Below are positions 46,605-55,120 of a stretch of DNA of 61,018 bases, piece by piece (position 1 is the stretch's first letter; each line of letters begins with the position of its first letter). The notes beneath the pieces are model-generated. The model ran no database searches. It saw only the letters and a program-made list of their open reading frames with translations, and was not told where the DNA came from. A program made the position numbers and the translations under genes. The DNA lies in assembly GCF_012275575.1 (NCBI RefSeq), contig NZ_NPIH01000109.1, positions 1 through 61,018 on the forward strand, read 5' to 3'. This stretch comes from Paraburkholderia sp. SG-MS1 (lineage in GTDB: Bacteria > Pseudomonadota > Gammaproteobacteria > Burkholderiales > Burkholderiaceae).

Positions 46605-47753
46605 TCAATGCGCATGCGGCGCGTGGTCCAGCGCGCAACGATGCTCGGTGGTGCCGAGGTCGAGCTGCAGCGTCGCATGCTGCATCGAAAAACGCTCGCG
46701 CAACGCGCCGACGATGCGGTCGAGCGACTCGTCGCCAGGATGGCCCGCCGGCATCACCAGATGCACGCTGAGCGCGTTGCCGGTGGTCGACAGCGCCCAC
46801 ACGTGCAGGTCGTGCACGTCGACCACGCCGGGTTGCGCGGCCAGATATTCGCGGATGCGTTGCAGATCGATGCCGGGCGGCACGGCGTCGAGCGCGAGGC
46901 GCAGCGAATCGCGCAACAGCCCCCACGTGCCCGCCACGACGACCGCGACCACGACGAGGCTCATCAGCGGATCGAGCCAGAGCCAACGGGTATAGAGAAT
47001 CACGAGGCCGCTCACCGCGACCGCCGCCGAAATGCCGGCATCGGCCGCCATGTGCAGGAAGGCGCCGCGAATGTTGAGGTCTTCCTTCTTGCCGCGCATG
47101 AACAGCCACGCGGACATGCCGTTCACCACCACGCCCACGGTCGCGACGACGAACACCGCGAGCCCGGCCACCGGCGCCGGGTTCATCAGACGCCCGATCG
47201 CCTCGGCGACGATCACGCCGCACGCGAACAACAGCAACCCCGCGTTGACGAGCGCGGCGAGGATCGACGAACTGCCGTAGCCGAACGTATAGCGCGCCGA
47301 CGGACGGCGCGTGGCGAGCCAGGCTGCGCCCCATGCGAGCAGCAGGCCGAGGACATCGGAGAGATTGTGGCCCGCGTCGGCGAGCAGCGCGGTGGAATGC
47401 GCGAGCACGCCGTAGATCGCCTGAACGACGACGATCGCGATGTTCAGCGCGACGGCGATGGCGAAAGCGCGGCCATGGCCTGCGGCGGGAATGTGGTGGT
47501 GATGGTGGTGGCCGGCGTGGGCGTGGTCGTGGGTGTTGCTGGGCTGGCTGGGGTCGCGGTGATCGTGGTCGGCGTGGGCGTGGGCGTTGTGGTTGTGGTC
47601 GTGACCGCCATGGTCGTGTCCACTGTGCTCGTGACCGCCATGGGCGCTGCGGCTATCGCCGTGACCACGTCCATCCTGACCGCTGGGCGGATTGCCGCTT
47701 CGGACATCCCCGAGCCCTTCATCCCCGCGACCCACTGCATCCTTCTTCTTCAT
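46605..47753 (-). CDS. CDF-family cation (zinc) efflux protein with His-rich N-terminus
   Basis: A 382-residue cation diffusion facilitator with six transmembrane helices. The metal-site motifs are ADAGHNLSDVLG in TM2 and HMAADAG in TM5 (HD-HD, typical of zinc transporters of the CzcD/ZitB type), with a C-terminal cytoplasmic domain containing DVHDLHVWALS. The first ~90 residues are very rich in His/Asp/Gly (HEHSGHDHGGHDH, then a run of six His), a likely cytoplasmic metal buffer. The start MKKKDAV at 47753 is preferred over upstream codons, which are unlike the family. Confidence 0.93.
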   Translation of the reverse strand: MKKKDAVGRGDEGLGDVRSGNPPSGQDGRGHGDSRSAHGGHEHSGHDHGGHDHNHNAHAHADHDHRDPSQPSNTHDHAHAGHHHHHHIPAAGHGRAFAIAVALNIAIVVVQAIYGVLAHSTALLADAGHNLSDVLGLLLAWGAAWLATRRPSARYTFGYGSSSILAALVNAGLLLFACGVIVAEAIGRLMNPAPVAGLAVFVVATVGVVVNGMSAWLFMRGKKEDLNIRGAFLHMAADAGISAAVAVSGLVILYTRWLWLDPLMSLVVVAVVVAGTWGLLRDSLRLALDAVPPGIDLQRIREYLAAQPGVVDVHDLHVWALSTTGNALSVHLVMPAGHPGDESLDRIVGALRERFSMQHATLQLDLGTTEHRCALDHAPHAH

Positions 47754-48028
47754 CACGCATCCAGAGAATAGTAGCCAGGCAGGCGAAGCGACCCGGCCAA
47801 CGGCACACCCATCGCGAGCGGCCCGCTCCGCGCCGCCGGCGGCGCAGCCACAAACCCGGCATGAAAGCCGTGCAGGAACCCGGTCGAAAATTCCGCCGCG
47901 AATGTCTCGAATCGATGCTCGCAGCAAAACCATGCACAGGTATCCTGATGCTATAGAGAGGAAGCAAACCGGTCAAACCGGAGCGCGGTCCAGCGAGTGT
48001 GGGAAAATGCGGCCTCTGCCTCACCCGA

Positions 48029-49891
48029 ATGCCATCCCCCGTCATGCAACCAGTATTTGACCGCGCTTTCGCGGCGCATCGTGACGGTCGCCTCGACGAC
48101 GCCGAACGCGGCTACCGCGCGACGCTCGACGGCAATCCCACGCACGTCGACGCGCTGCACCTGCTGGGCGTGCTGCGCCATCAGCAAGGCCAGCACGCCG
48201 AAGCCGCCGCACTCGTGCGGCGCGCGGTGAACCTGCGTCCGGAAGACGCCGCGCTGCAACTGAATCTCGGCAACGCGCTAAAGGCGCTCGGCCAGATCGA
48301 CGACGCGATCGAACAGTTCCGCAACGCGTTGACGCTCGCGCCCTCCTTTCCGATGGCGCACTACAACCTCGGCAACGCGTACGCGTCGCTGGGTCGTCAC
48401 GAAGACGCCGCCGATGCGTTCGAACGGTCGCTGCGCCTGCAACCCGATGACGCGTCGTCGCACAACAATCTCGGCAACGCGCTGCACGCGCTCGGGCGCC
48501 ACCCGGAAGCGATCGCGTCGTTCCGGCGCGCGCTCGAACTGCGCCCCGGCCATGCCGGCGCGCTGAACAACATGGGCATGGCGCTGAACGCGCTGGGCCG
48601 CGCGGACGAGGCGATCCCCTGCTTCCAGGCGGCGCTCGCCGCCGAGCCGCGCTTCGTCGCCGCACACTTCAACCTCGCCAATACGTTCGACGCCACCGGC
48701 CGCCATGCCGAAGCGGTCGCGTCGTTCGAGGCCGCGCTGAGCTTCCAGCCGAACCTGCCGCCCGCCATCTACGGGATGGGCAACGCGCTCGCGGCACTGG
48801 GACACCACGCGCAGGCGCTGCCGTATCTGGAACGCTCCGTCGGCCTCGATCCGCAATTCGCGCTCGCCTGGCTCAGTCTCGGCACCGCGCATCAGGCGCT
48901 CGGCGCGCCCGCGCGAGCCGTGCGCGCCTTCGATCAGGCGCTGCGCCTGCGCCCCGACCTCGCCTCCGCGCACATGAACCGCGCGCTCGCGTGGCTCACC
49001 CTGCGCGACTTTGCACGCGGACTGCCGGAATACGAATGGCGGCTGCAGACTGTCGCGCAGCCGGTCATCCAGACGCTGCCGCGCTGGCACGGCGAGCCGA
49101 TCGCACAACGCACGCTGCTGATCCACGCCGAGCAGGGTTTCGGCGATACGCTGCAGTTCGTGCGCTTCGTCCCGCTCGCCGCGCAGCGCGCGGCGAGCGT
49201 GGTGCTCGAAGTGCAGCCGCAATTGTTGCCCCTGCTCGCGCCCGCCGCCCACGCCTGGCGCGTGACGCTGATCGCCCAGGGCGCGCCGCGCCCCGCCGCC
49301 GATCTGCAATGCCCGCTGCTGAGCCTGCCGCTCGCGCTCGGCACGAGCTTCGACACCATCCCTGCCCGCACGCCTTATCTCAACGTGCCGCCCGCATATG
49401 GCCGCAAATGGCGCGGCTCGCTCGGCGGCCAGGCCAAACGCAAGATCGGCCTCGCGTGGTCGGGACGCATCCAGCAGAACGAAACGCGTTCGATGCCGCT
49501 CGCCGCGCTCGAACCGCTGTTCGCGCTCGACGGCATCGACTGGATCGTGCTGCAACCCGACCTGAGCGCCCCCGAACGCGCGACGCTCGACGCGCATCCG
49601 CGCGCTGCATCGATCCATCGGTTCGACGCGCGGATCGGCGACTTCGCGGACACCGCCGCGATCATCGAACGGCTCGACGCGGTGGTGTCGATCGACACGT
49701 CCATCGCTCACCTCGCCGGCGCATTGCGCAAGCCGCTCTGGCTGATGCTGCCGTTCGCGGCGGACTGGCGCTGGTTCGAGGGCGACGCGCGCAGCCCGTG
49801 GTATCCGGGCGCGACGCTCGTGCGTCAGCCGCGGCCCGGCGTGTGGGACGAAGTCGTCGACGGGGTGGCGAGCGAGTTGCGCACAAGCTAG
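48029..49891 (+). CDS. TPR protein with C-terminal glycosyltransferase-like domain
   Basis: A ~620-residue protein. At least eight to nine tetratricopeptide repeats run from about residue 10 to 330 (repeating ALGRHxEAxAxFxRALxLxP pattern), followed by a GT-B-like C-terminal region with LLIHAEQGFGDTLQFVRFVP, GLAWSGRIQQNETRS and IDTSIAHLAGALRKPLWLMLP. This layout is usually annotated as TPR-containing glycosyltransferase family 9/41-like protein. The start is uncertain: ATG 48029 and ATG 48044 both lack a good Shine-Dalgarno. It is divergent from the CDF gene and ends at a strong bidirectional terminator. Confidence 0.88.
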   Translation: MPSPVMQPVFDRAFAAHRDGRLDDAERGYRATLDGNPTHVDALHLLGVLRHQQGQHAEAAALVRRAVNLRPEDAALQLNLGNALKALGQIDDAIEQFRNALTLAPSFPMAHYNLGNAYASLGRHEDAADAFERSLRLQPDDASSHNNLGNALHALGRHPEAIASFRRALELRPGHAGALNNMGMALNALGRADEAIPCFQAALAAEPRFVAAHFNLANTFDATGRHAEAVASFEAALSFQPNLPPAIYGMGNALAALGHHAQALPYLERSVGLDPQFALAWLSLGTAHQALGAPARAVRAFDQALRLRPDLASAHMNRALAWLTLRDFARGLPEYEWRLQTVAQPVIQTLPRWHGEPIAQRTLLIHAEQGFGDTLQFVRFVPLAAQRAASVVLEVQPQLLPLLAPAAHAWRVTLIAQGAPRPAADLQCPLLSLPLALGTSFDTIPARTPYLNVPPAYGRKWRGSLGGQAKRKIGLAWSGRIQQNETRSMPLAALEPLFALDGIDWIVLQPDLSAPERATLDAHPRAASIHRFDARIGDFADTAAIIERLDAVVSIDTSIAHLAGALRKPLWLMLPFAADWRWFEGDARSPWYPGATLVRQPRPGVWDEVVDGVASELRTS

Positions 49892-50034
49892 TTGCGCGGC
49901 GTGGCGTTGGAAGCAGGCCGCTTGGGGACGCCGGGCACGCCGGCGCGATGCAAAGCGCGGCACCGCAAGCCACCGACAGCAGGCAACCCGCACGACAGCA
50001 CTGCATGGCAGGCTCGCGTCACGTTCGACAATAA

Positions 50035-50068
50035 AAAAACCCCGCGTCCGTGAGAACGCGGGGTTTTT
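50035..50068. terminator. Bidirectional terminator
   Basis: The perfect stem AAAAACCCCGCGT/ACGCGGGGTTTTT (50035-50047 with 50056-50068) has an 8-nt loop. It serves the convergent TPR and MFS genes. Confidence 0.95.
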
Positions 50069-50104
50069 CTTTAACCCGTGCAGCCGCAGCGCGGTCGCGA
50101 AAGC

Positions 50105-51406
50105 TCAAGCCGCCCGATACTGATTGCGCGACTCCGGCGTCCGATACAGAAACAGCGTCGCGATCAAGCCGCAAATCGCCGCCACGCCGAGGACCAGACC
50201 CGGCGCCGCCTTGTTGCTCGTAACGTGAATCAGCAGCGTCGCGATCGCCGGCGTGAAACCGCCGACCGTCGTCGCGAGGCTGTAAGCGAGCGAGAAGCCC
50301 GCAGTGCGAACTTCGACCGGCATCACCTCGGTCAGCGCCACCACCATCGCGCCGTTATAGCTGCCGTACAGGAACGACAGCCACAACTGGACCGCCAGCA
50401 GGCGCGCGAACGACGGCTCGGCGACCAGCCATTGCAGCGCCGGATACGCGGTGGCGATCGTCAGGATCGTGAACGCGAGCAGCACCGGACGGCGGCCGAT
50501 GCGATCCGACAGCGCGCCCGCGACCGGCAGCCAGACCAGGTTCGACAGACCCACGCAGACGGTGACGACGAGCGTGTCGATGGCGGACAGCTTCAGCACT
50601 TCCTTGCCGAAGGTCGGCGTGTAGGCGGTGATCATGTAGAACGACACCGTGGTCATGATGACCATCCCCATGCCGCCCAGCACGACGCCCCAGTTGGTAG
50701 CCATCGACTTCATGATCTCGCTCATGCTCGGACGATGCTTGCGCGCCTTGAACTCCTCGGTTTCCTTCAGCGAACGGCGGATGATGAACAGGAACGGCAC
50801 GATCAGGCAGCCGATCAGGAACGGCACGCGCCAGCCCCAAGCGGTCATCTGGTCGGCCGGCAGCAGCTTGTTCAGCGTCACGCCGATCAGCGCGGCGAAC
50901 ACCACGGCAACCTGCTGGCTGCCCGACTGCCACGAGCAATAGAAGCCCTTGTTGCCTTTCGTCGCGATCTCCGACAGATACACGGACACGCCACCCAGTT
51001 CGACCCCGGCGGAGAAGCCTTGCAATAGCCGGCCGAGCAGCACGAGCACCGGTGCGACGAGGCCGATGGTCGCGTAGCCCGGGATCGCCGCGACCGTGAG
51101 CGTGCCGAGCGCCATCAGGCCGAGCGTGAGGATCAGCCCTTTGCGGCGGCCGTGATGGTCGATGTAGGCGCCCAGCACGATCGCGCCGATCGGCCGCATC
51201 AGGAAGCCCGCGCCGAACACCGACAGCGACAGCATCAGCGACGCAAATTCGTTGCCGCTGGGAAAGTAGGTCTTGGCGATCGCCGAGGCGTAGTAGCCAT
51301 AGACCATGAAGTCGTACATCTCAAGAAAGTTGCCGCTGACGACGCGGAACACTGTCTTGACCTTGGATTCTTCCTGAACGGAAAGGGTGGGAGAGGCTGT
51401 GGACAT
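50105..51406 (-). CDS. MFS metabolite:proton symporter (citrate/tricarballylate-like)
   Basis: A 433-residue, twelve-helix transporter of the metabolite:H+ symporter subfamily. It has [15 protein letters not shown] in TM1, the loop motif [13 protein letters not shown] between TM2 and TM3, [11 protein letters not shown] in TM4 and the second-half loop [13 protein letters not shown]. These resemble CitA/TcuC-type tricarboxylate symporters. The start ATG 51406 (MSTASPTLS) is chosen because the upstream extension lacks the family pattern. The leader contains a hairpin (51422-51451). Confidence 0.9.
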   Translation of the reverse strand: MSTASPTLSVQEESKVKTVFRVVSGNFLEMYDFMVYGYYASAIAKTYFPSGNEFASLMLSLSVFGAGFLMRPIGAIVLGAYIDHHGRRKGLILTLGLMALGTLTVAAIPGYATIGLVAPVLVLLGRLLQGFSAGVELGGVSVYLSEIATKGNKGFYCSWQSGSQQVAVVFAALIGVTLNKLLPADQMTAWGWRVPFLIGCLIVPFLFIIRRSLKETEEFKARKHRPSMSEIMKSMATNWGVVLGGMGMVIMTTVSFYMITAYTPTFGKEVLKLSAIDTLVVTVCVGLSNLVWLPVAGALSDRIGRRPVLLAFTILTIATAYPALQWLVAEPSFARLLAVQLWLSFLYGSYNGAMVVALTEVMPVEVRTAGFSLAYSLATTVGGFTPAIATLLIHVTSNKAAPGLVLGVAAICGLIATLFLYRTPESRNQYRAA

Positions 51407-51713
51407 GAAATTCTCTGATAGGCCCGCCGCCGTGACGCGATGACGGCGGGCAATTGAAACGATCCGCTGCATGAGTGCAAACGGAGGCCGCAGGCAAACG
51501 GTAAGGAAAGGCCGCGCCGGAGGGCGCAGCATTATCCTGGCGAGCGTAGTGACGCGGAATCAGGGCAAACCTTGAGACTCATGCGGAAAGCCGCGCCAGG
51601 TAATGTTACCGTTGATGGCGCTGTTGCGAAATGCATACAGTTTGCTTACGGACGACGCGAGCATTCATCGCGGTAAACTGTTCTGCCCCGGCACTTGCGT
51701 TGATCATCAGCTG
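51407..51713. other. Divergent region between MFS symporter and GNAT genes
   Basis: A 307-bp region holding the symporter leader hairpin (51422-51451) and presumably both promoters. No coding sequence is supported. Confidence 0.5.
51422..51451 (-). promoter_or_regulatory. Leader hairpin before the MFS symporter
   Basis: GCCCGCCG/CGGCGGGC (51422-51429 with 51444-51451) forms a stable stem whose 3' edge on the minus strand lies about 15 nt before the start codon. It could modulate ribosome access. Confidence 0.5.
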
Positions 51714-52238
51714 ATGCGAACCCTCCCCGCCCTTTCGTTGCGCCCCGCCACCGTCGACGACGCCGCGTTGATCGCGTCGATTCACAGCGCCAGTTGGCAA
51801 GCCACGTACCGTGGCCTGCTGCCCGATGCGTTCCTCGATGGCGAAGTCACGCACGAGCGCGCCGCGTATTGGGAAGCACGGCTCGGCGCGCCGGGCGGCG
51901 AGCGCCGCATCGTGCTGATTGCCGAACTGGCGGGCGCGCCGATCGGCTTCGTCTGCGCCGAACGGCAACCGGAATCCACGTGGGGCGTGCTGCTCGACAA
52001 CCTGCATGCGCTGCCGGGCTATCAGGGCATCGGTGTCGGCAAGCTGCTGATGCGCGCGGCCGAAGACTGGGCGCGCGCACAAGGCGAGGCGCAGTTGTAT
52101 CTGTACGTGCTCGAAGGCAATATGCCGGCGATCGGATTCTATGAGCGGCAGGGCTGGCAGTTCGTCGGCGCGGAGCCGGATCATATGGGCGGCGTGGATA
52201 TCACCGCGCTGCGCTACGTGTACCGGCTGAATCGATAA
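51714..52238 (+). CDS. GNAT-family N-acetyltransferase
   Basis: A 174-residue acetyl-CoA-dependent transferase. It starts LSLRPATVDDAALIASIHSASW and holds the acetyl-CoA-binding motif A LHALPGYQGIGVGKLLM (about residues 95-111) and the YLYVLEGNMPAIGFYERQGW motif B region. Substrate unknown. The start ATG 51714 is the one directly before the conserved N-terminus; longer frames are not supported. Confidence 0.9.
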   Translation: MRTLPALSLRPATVDDAALIASIHSASWQATYRGLLPDAFLDGEVTHERAAYWEARLGAPGGERRIVLIAELAGAPIGFVCAERQPESTWGVLLDNLHALPGYQGIGVGKLLMRAAEDWARAQGEAQLYLYVLEGNMPAIGFYERQGWQFVGAEPDHMGGVDITALRYVYRLNR

Positions 52239-52540
52239 GGCGGCGAGCGCGGCGAGAGGTCGCCGTGGTCGGACCGGTCGAATCCGGGGCGAGTGTCCTC
52301 ATTTTTCGGAGCGGTCTGATTTCCGGTATGACAGCGGTCCGTCATCATCGCGAGTAGTCGAGGCTTCACTGGTGGGCGTGCATGCACCTGTCATGTGTTC
52401 CTGGCGAATACGCTTGCCGATGTTCGCGTCGATGTGCGGTATGCATGCAAGGTGATCTATCTGCATCACCGCAAGCCTGCGTCCCAATCGATCCCCGCAG
52501 CCGCCCACGGCGGCCCCATACGAGGCGCCGGAACAGACCG
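52239..52540. other. Intergenic region upstream of the 52541 gene
   Basis: A 302-bp stretch between the GNAT gene and the hypothetical membrane protein. I see no terminator with a T tract, no convincing promoter and no coding sequence. Confidence 0.4.
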
Positions 52541-53644
52541 ATGTCCACTATTCAGTTCACCCTGATCGAAGGCGCGATCGCAATGCCCCGCCTGCGTCCG
52601 CTCGATCGTCTGCCGACGCCCTTCGGCCGTGACTGGACGCTTCTTCCGCCCGGCCAAAGCTGGCGCACCGACATCAAGGCGCTCTATGCAGCGGTGCTGC
52701 GCACCTTCTGCATGAGCGACAAGGCCATCTTGTCGTTTTGCAGATGGGTGCCGTTGAATGCACGGCGTGCTGCTGCCGCAGTTGCTTCGGCAGCAACAGC
52801 GACGCGTGCGACGACGGTGTTTCACCCTGCGCGAGAAGAAACTCCGCATGGGGGCGCTGAGGCCGGTGCGCTGCCGATGGCCGAGGCACCTGTGCTCGTG
52901 TCCAGGTCGCGCGATGTTCCGCCACATTGGAAAGCGTTTGCAGGTGGCGCATGCGCACTCAGCGGCGCCGCGATACTCGCATGGATTGCGTTCGATCATT
53001 CGGCGCATCGCCAGACGATCGCCGTAGAGAAAACCGTGGTCACGGCCAACGCCAACGGCGATGTGCCGCCGGCGCAGCGTCGCGTGCCCGAGGTGGTTAT
53101 TGGGCGGGAAGCCGTTGGCGGTGGCGCAGTTAAAGCGCGGGCTTCAAGCGCGGCATCGGTACGTGCGGAGCGTGCATCTTCATCTGCCCGCTCCACTTAT
53201 GCGCCCGTGTCCAGCGCGACTCAAGCGGCGCCGCCGCGTGTCGCCAGTAGCGATACTGGCTCACGCCGCCACACGCTTCGCACAACGGCCAGCAGCCGGC
53301 GAGAAAAAACACGCGATCATCTCGCGCGCAGCACAACAGCGAATCCGCTATCGCGCGCTGCCTCCATGGCCGACGGTATGCCGCACATCACCGTCCCGCC
53401 GATCGCGCGACGAACGTCGCCTGCACCGTCCACTGCGGGAAAGTACTCGCCTCCCGCGCCGGCGCGACTCGGCATCGACGAATACGCCGACGTGACGATG
53501 TCCGCCGCTACGCGCCTGCGCGATATCGCACCGCCGCCCCGCCCTGCTGCGTCCAACCATTCGCCGCTCGGCAATGGGACGGAATGGATGAACCATATTT
53601 CGCAGCGTCGCGTGACCGAGGTCCCAGATCAATTCGGGAAGTGA
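52541..53644 (+). CDS. Hypothetical single-pass membrane protein with low-complexity C-terminus
   Basis: A 367-residue protein of no recognised family. Residues 1-75 look ordered (MSTIQFTLIEGAIAMPRLRP; a Trp/Leu-containing segment to FCRWVP). A single transmembrane helix is likely at about 132-151 (KAFAGGACALSGAAILAWIA). The remaining ~215 residues are rich in Ser, Ala, Arg, Thr and Pro and probably disordered. The start is ATG 52541; its ribosome-binding site is weak (GGAACAG). It is convergent with the DUF2968 gene. The long open frame and third-position GC bias favour a real gene, but without homology the call is moderate. Confidence 0.55.
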   Translation: MSTIQFTLIEGAIAMPRLRPLDRLPTPFGRDWTLLPPGQSWRTDIKALYAAVLRTFCMSDKAILSFCRWVPLNARRAAAAVASAATATRATTVFHPAREETPHGGAEAGALPMAEAPVLVSRSRDVPPHWKAFAGGACALSGAAILAWIAFDHSAHRQTIAVEKTVVTANANGDVPPAQRRVPEVVIGREAVGGGAVKARASSAASVRAERASSSARSTYAPVSSATQAAPPRVASSDTGSRRHTLRTTASSRREKTRDHLARSTTANPLSRAASMADGMPHITVPPIARRTSPAPSTAGKYSPPAPARLGIDEYADVTMSAATRLRDIAPPPRPAASNHSPLGNGTEWMNHISQRRVTEVPDQFGK

Positions 53645-53688
53645 AGCGCAAACGTGCCGCTATCACCGCCTGCGGAATGTGGGCGGCA

Positions 53689-53720
53689 AAAGAAAACCCG
53701 GCTGTTCATTCCTAGCCGGG
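53689..53720 (-). terminator. Terminator of the DUF2968 gene
   Basis: The stem CCCGGCT/AGCCGGG (53697-53703 with 53714-53720) is followed on the minus strand by TTTTCTTTT. Confidence 0.75.
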
Positions 53721-53753
53721 CTTGTCTCCAAACACAACGCCGTTATTTGACCA

Positions 53754-54533
53754 TTACTTGCGGTTCGGCAACCCGCTTTGCGGCAGCAGTCCACTCTGCA
53801 TTGGCAGACCGAATTCCGTCTGTTGCTGCAGTTGCATCACTTCGTTCTGCACAGCACGCAATTGCGCCTGCGCACGTTCTTTTTCTGCGCGCAACGTGAC
53901 CGCCTCGCCCTGCGTTTGCCGCTGGTAGTCATCGACCTTGGCCTGCTGCGTATGTGCGACGGCCAGATCGGCCTGCAGGCGTTTGGCGCGATCCTGCGAC
54001 ATCGCGATGATCTCCGCGATGTACGCCTTTTGCGCCTGTAGCTGCACGCGGCGAATTTCGACATCTGCGAGTTGCGCCGTCTGCTGCGCAAAATCCGCGT
54101 AGATCACTTCCGAGCGATCGACGTTCCCGGACTTGATCACGCGCCAGAAATGTTTGTTCTGAAATAACGCGACGTAGTACGTCATTTCTTGCGGGTAGAA
54201 GAACAGACTTGCGCCGTAACTGCCGTTGTATGTGGTGCGCAGTTCGCTCAGCTTCGCGTCGTGAATCATTTGCATCAATTCGGCGACATTGCCTTGCGCG
54301 TCGCTCGATGAGTTCTCTGCGTCCGATGCATCCGATGCGGACAATGTGTCCGCCCGCACATCGGCGAGAGCGGCCCCGTTGGGTTGCGGCGTCAACGCTC
54401 TGATTGCCGGCCGCATACCGCCAATCTGCGCGGCCTCTTCGCCCTGCGTCGCAAGCGCCAAACCGGCATGCGGCAGCAGTGCGTATGAAACCGCGAGCAG
54501 CACGGCACGCCGTATTATTAAGTGATACTTCAT
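53754..54533 (-). CDS. Secreted DUF2968 family protein
   Basis: A 259-residue exported protein typical of Burkholderiaceae. The signal peptide (about residues 1-27, MKYHLIIRRAVLLAVSYALL...) is followed by a spacer, the conserved LRTTYNGSYGASLFFYPQEM region with TYYVALFQNKHFWRVIKS (about residues 105-145), and a long C-terminal coiled coil rich in Gln/Ala/Lys/Arg (about 165-245). The function is unknown; the domain layout suggests a periplasmic structural or adaptor role. The start ATG 54533 follows GCAGGT. Confidence 0.85.
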   Translation of the reverse strand: MKYHLIIRRAVLLAVSYALLPHAGLALATQGEEAAQIGGMRPAIRALTPQPNGAALADVRADTLSASDASDAENSSSDAQGNVAELMQMIHDAKLSELRTTYNGSYGASLFFYPQEMTYYVALFQNKHFWRVIKSGNVDRSEVIYADFAQQTAQLADVEIRRVQLQAQKAYIAEIIAMSQDRAKRLQADLAVAHTQQAKVDDYQRQTQGEAVTLRAEKERAQAQLRAVQNEVMQLQQQTEFGLPMQSGLLPQSGLPNRK

Positions 54534-55120
54534 ACCTGCTTGCTCCATCCAGATCCCAAGACAGCCGCAGATTATCGCGCGGATTTGCCGTGAAGCGAAG
54601 CACTCAAATGCCGCCTGACACGACTTCAAATTGAGATACATCGACGGCGAACGAATCCGGATAAAGCAAAGCGCACAATCAGGAAATAAACGTTTCGGGA
54701 TAGACCAAACCATAGCAAACCACCTCGCGCACGAGCTTCCCATCTTGTTATTGGATTTGGATTTGTACTAATCCAACAGCGAGCGGGTTTTAATATTGCG
54801 ATAGACGGCGGGATCTTTATCTCAAAATTTATCTACGATCGGATTCCTTATTTTCTTGATAAAGAGAGGCTGACGAACTCGACCACGGAGTGCTGGCATC
54901 GGTCACGCGAGCTCGCGCAACACCAGCCGTCAAGAAAGTGCAGAGGAAACTGCAAGATGGAAACAGAGGGAAATAGCGCGGGCCGAATGCCGCGCGAAGC
55001 GCGCCGCCGCATCACGCGACGGCGCGTCAAACAATTTAGCTTCGGGAAACAGCATTCAACCGCAACCCGCTCCCCTCCCAGTCACACACCAGAACGCGTG
55101 CCTGAGAAACACAAAAAGCC
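54534..55120. other. Intergenic region upstream of the DUF2968 gene
   Basis: A 587-bp region, A+T-richer than its surroundings at about 54640-54860. It holds an inverted repeat TTGGATT/AATCCAA (54757-54763 with 54770-54776, plus an extra TTGGATT at 54751), a possible operator for the DUF2968 promoter. I see no coding sequence and no RNA gene. Confidence 0.5.
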
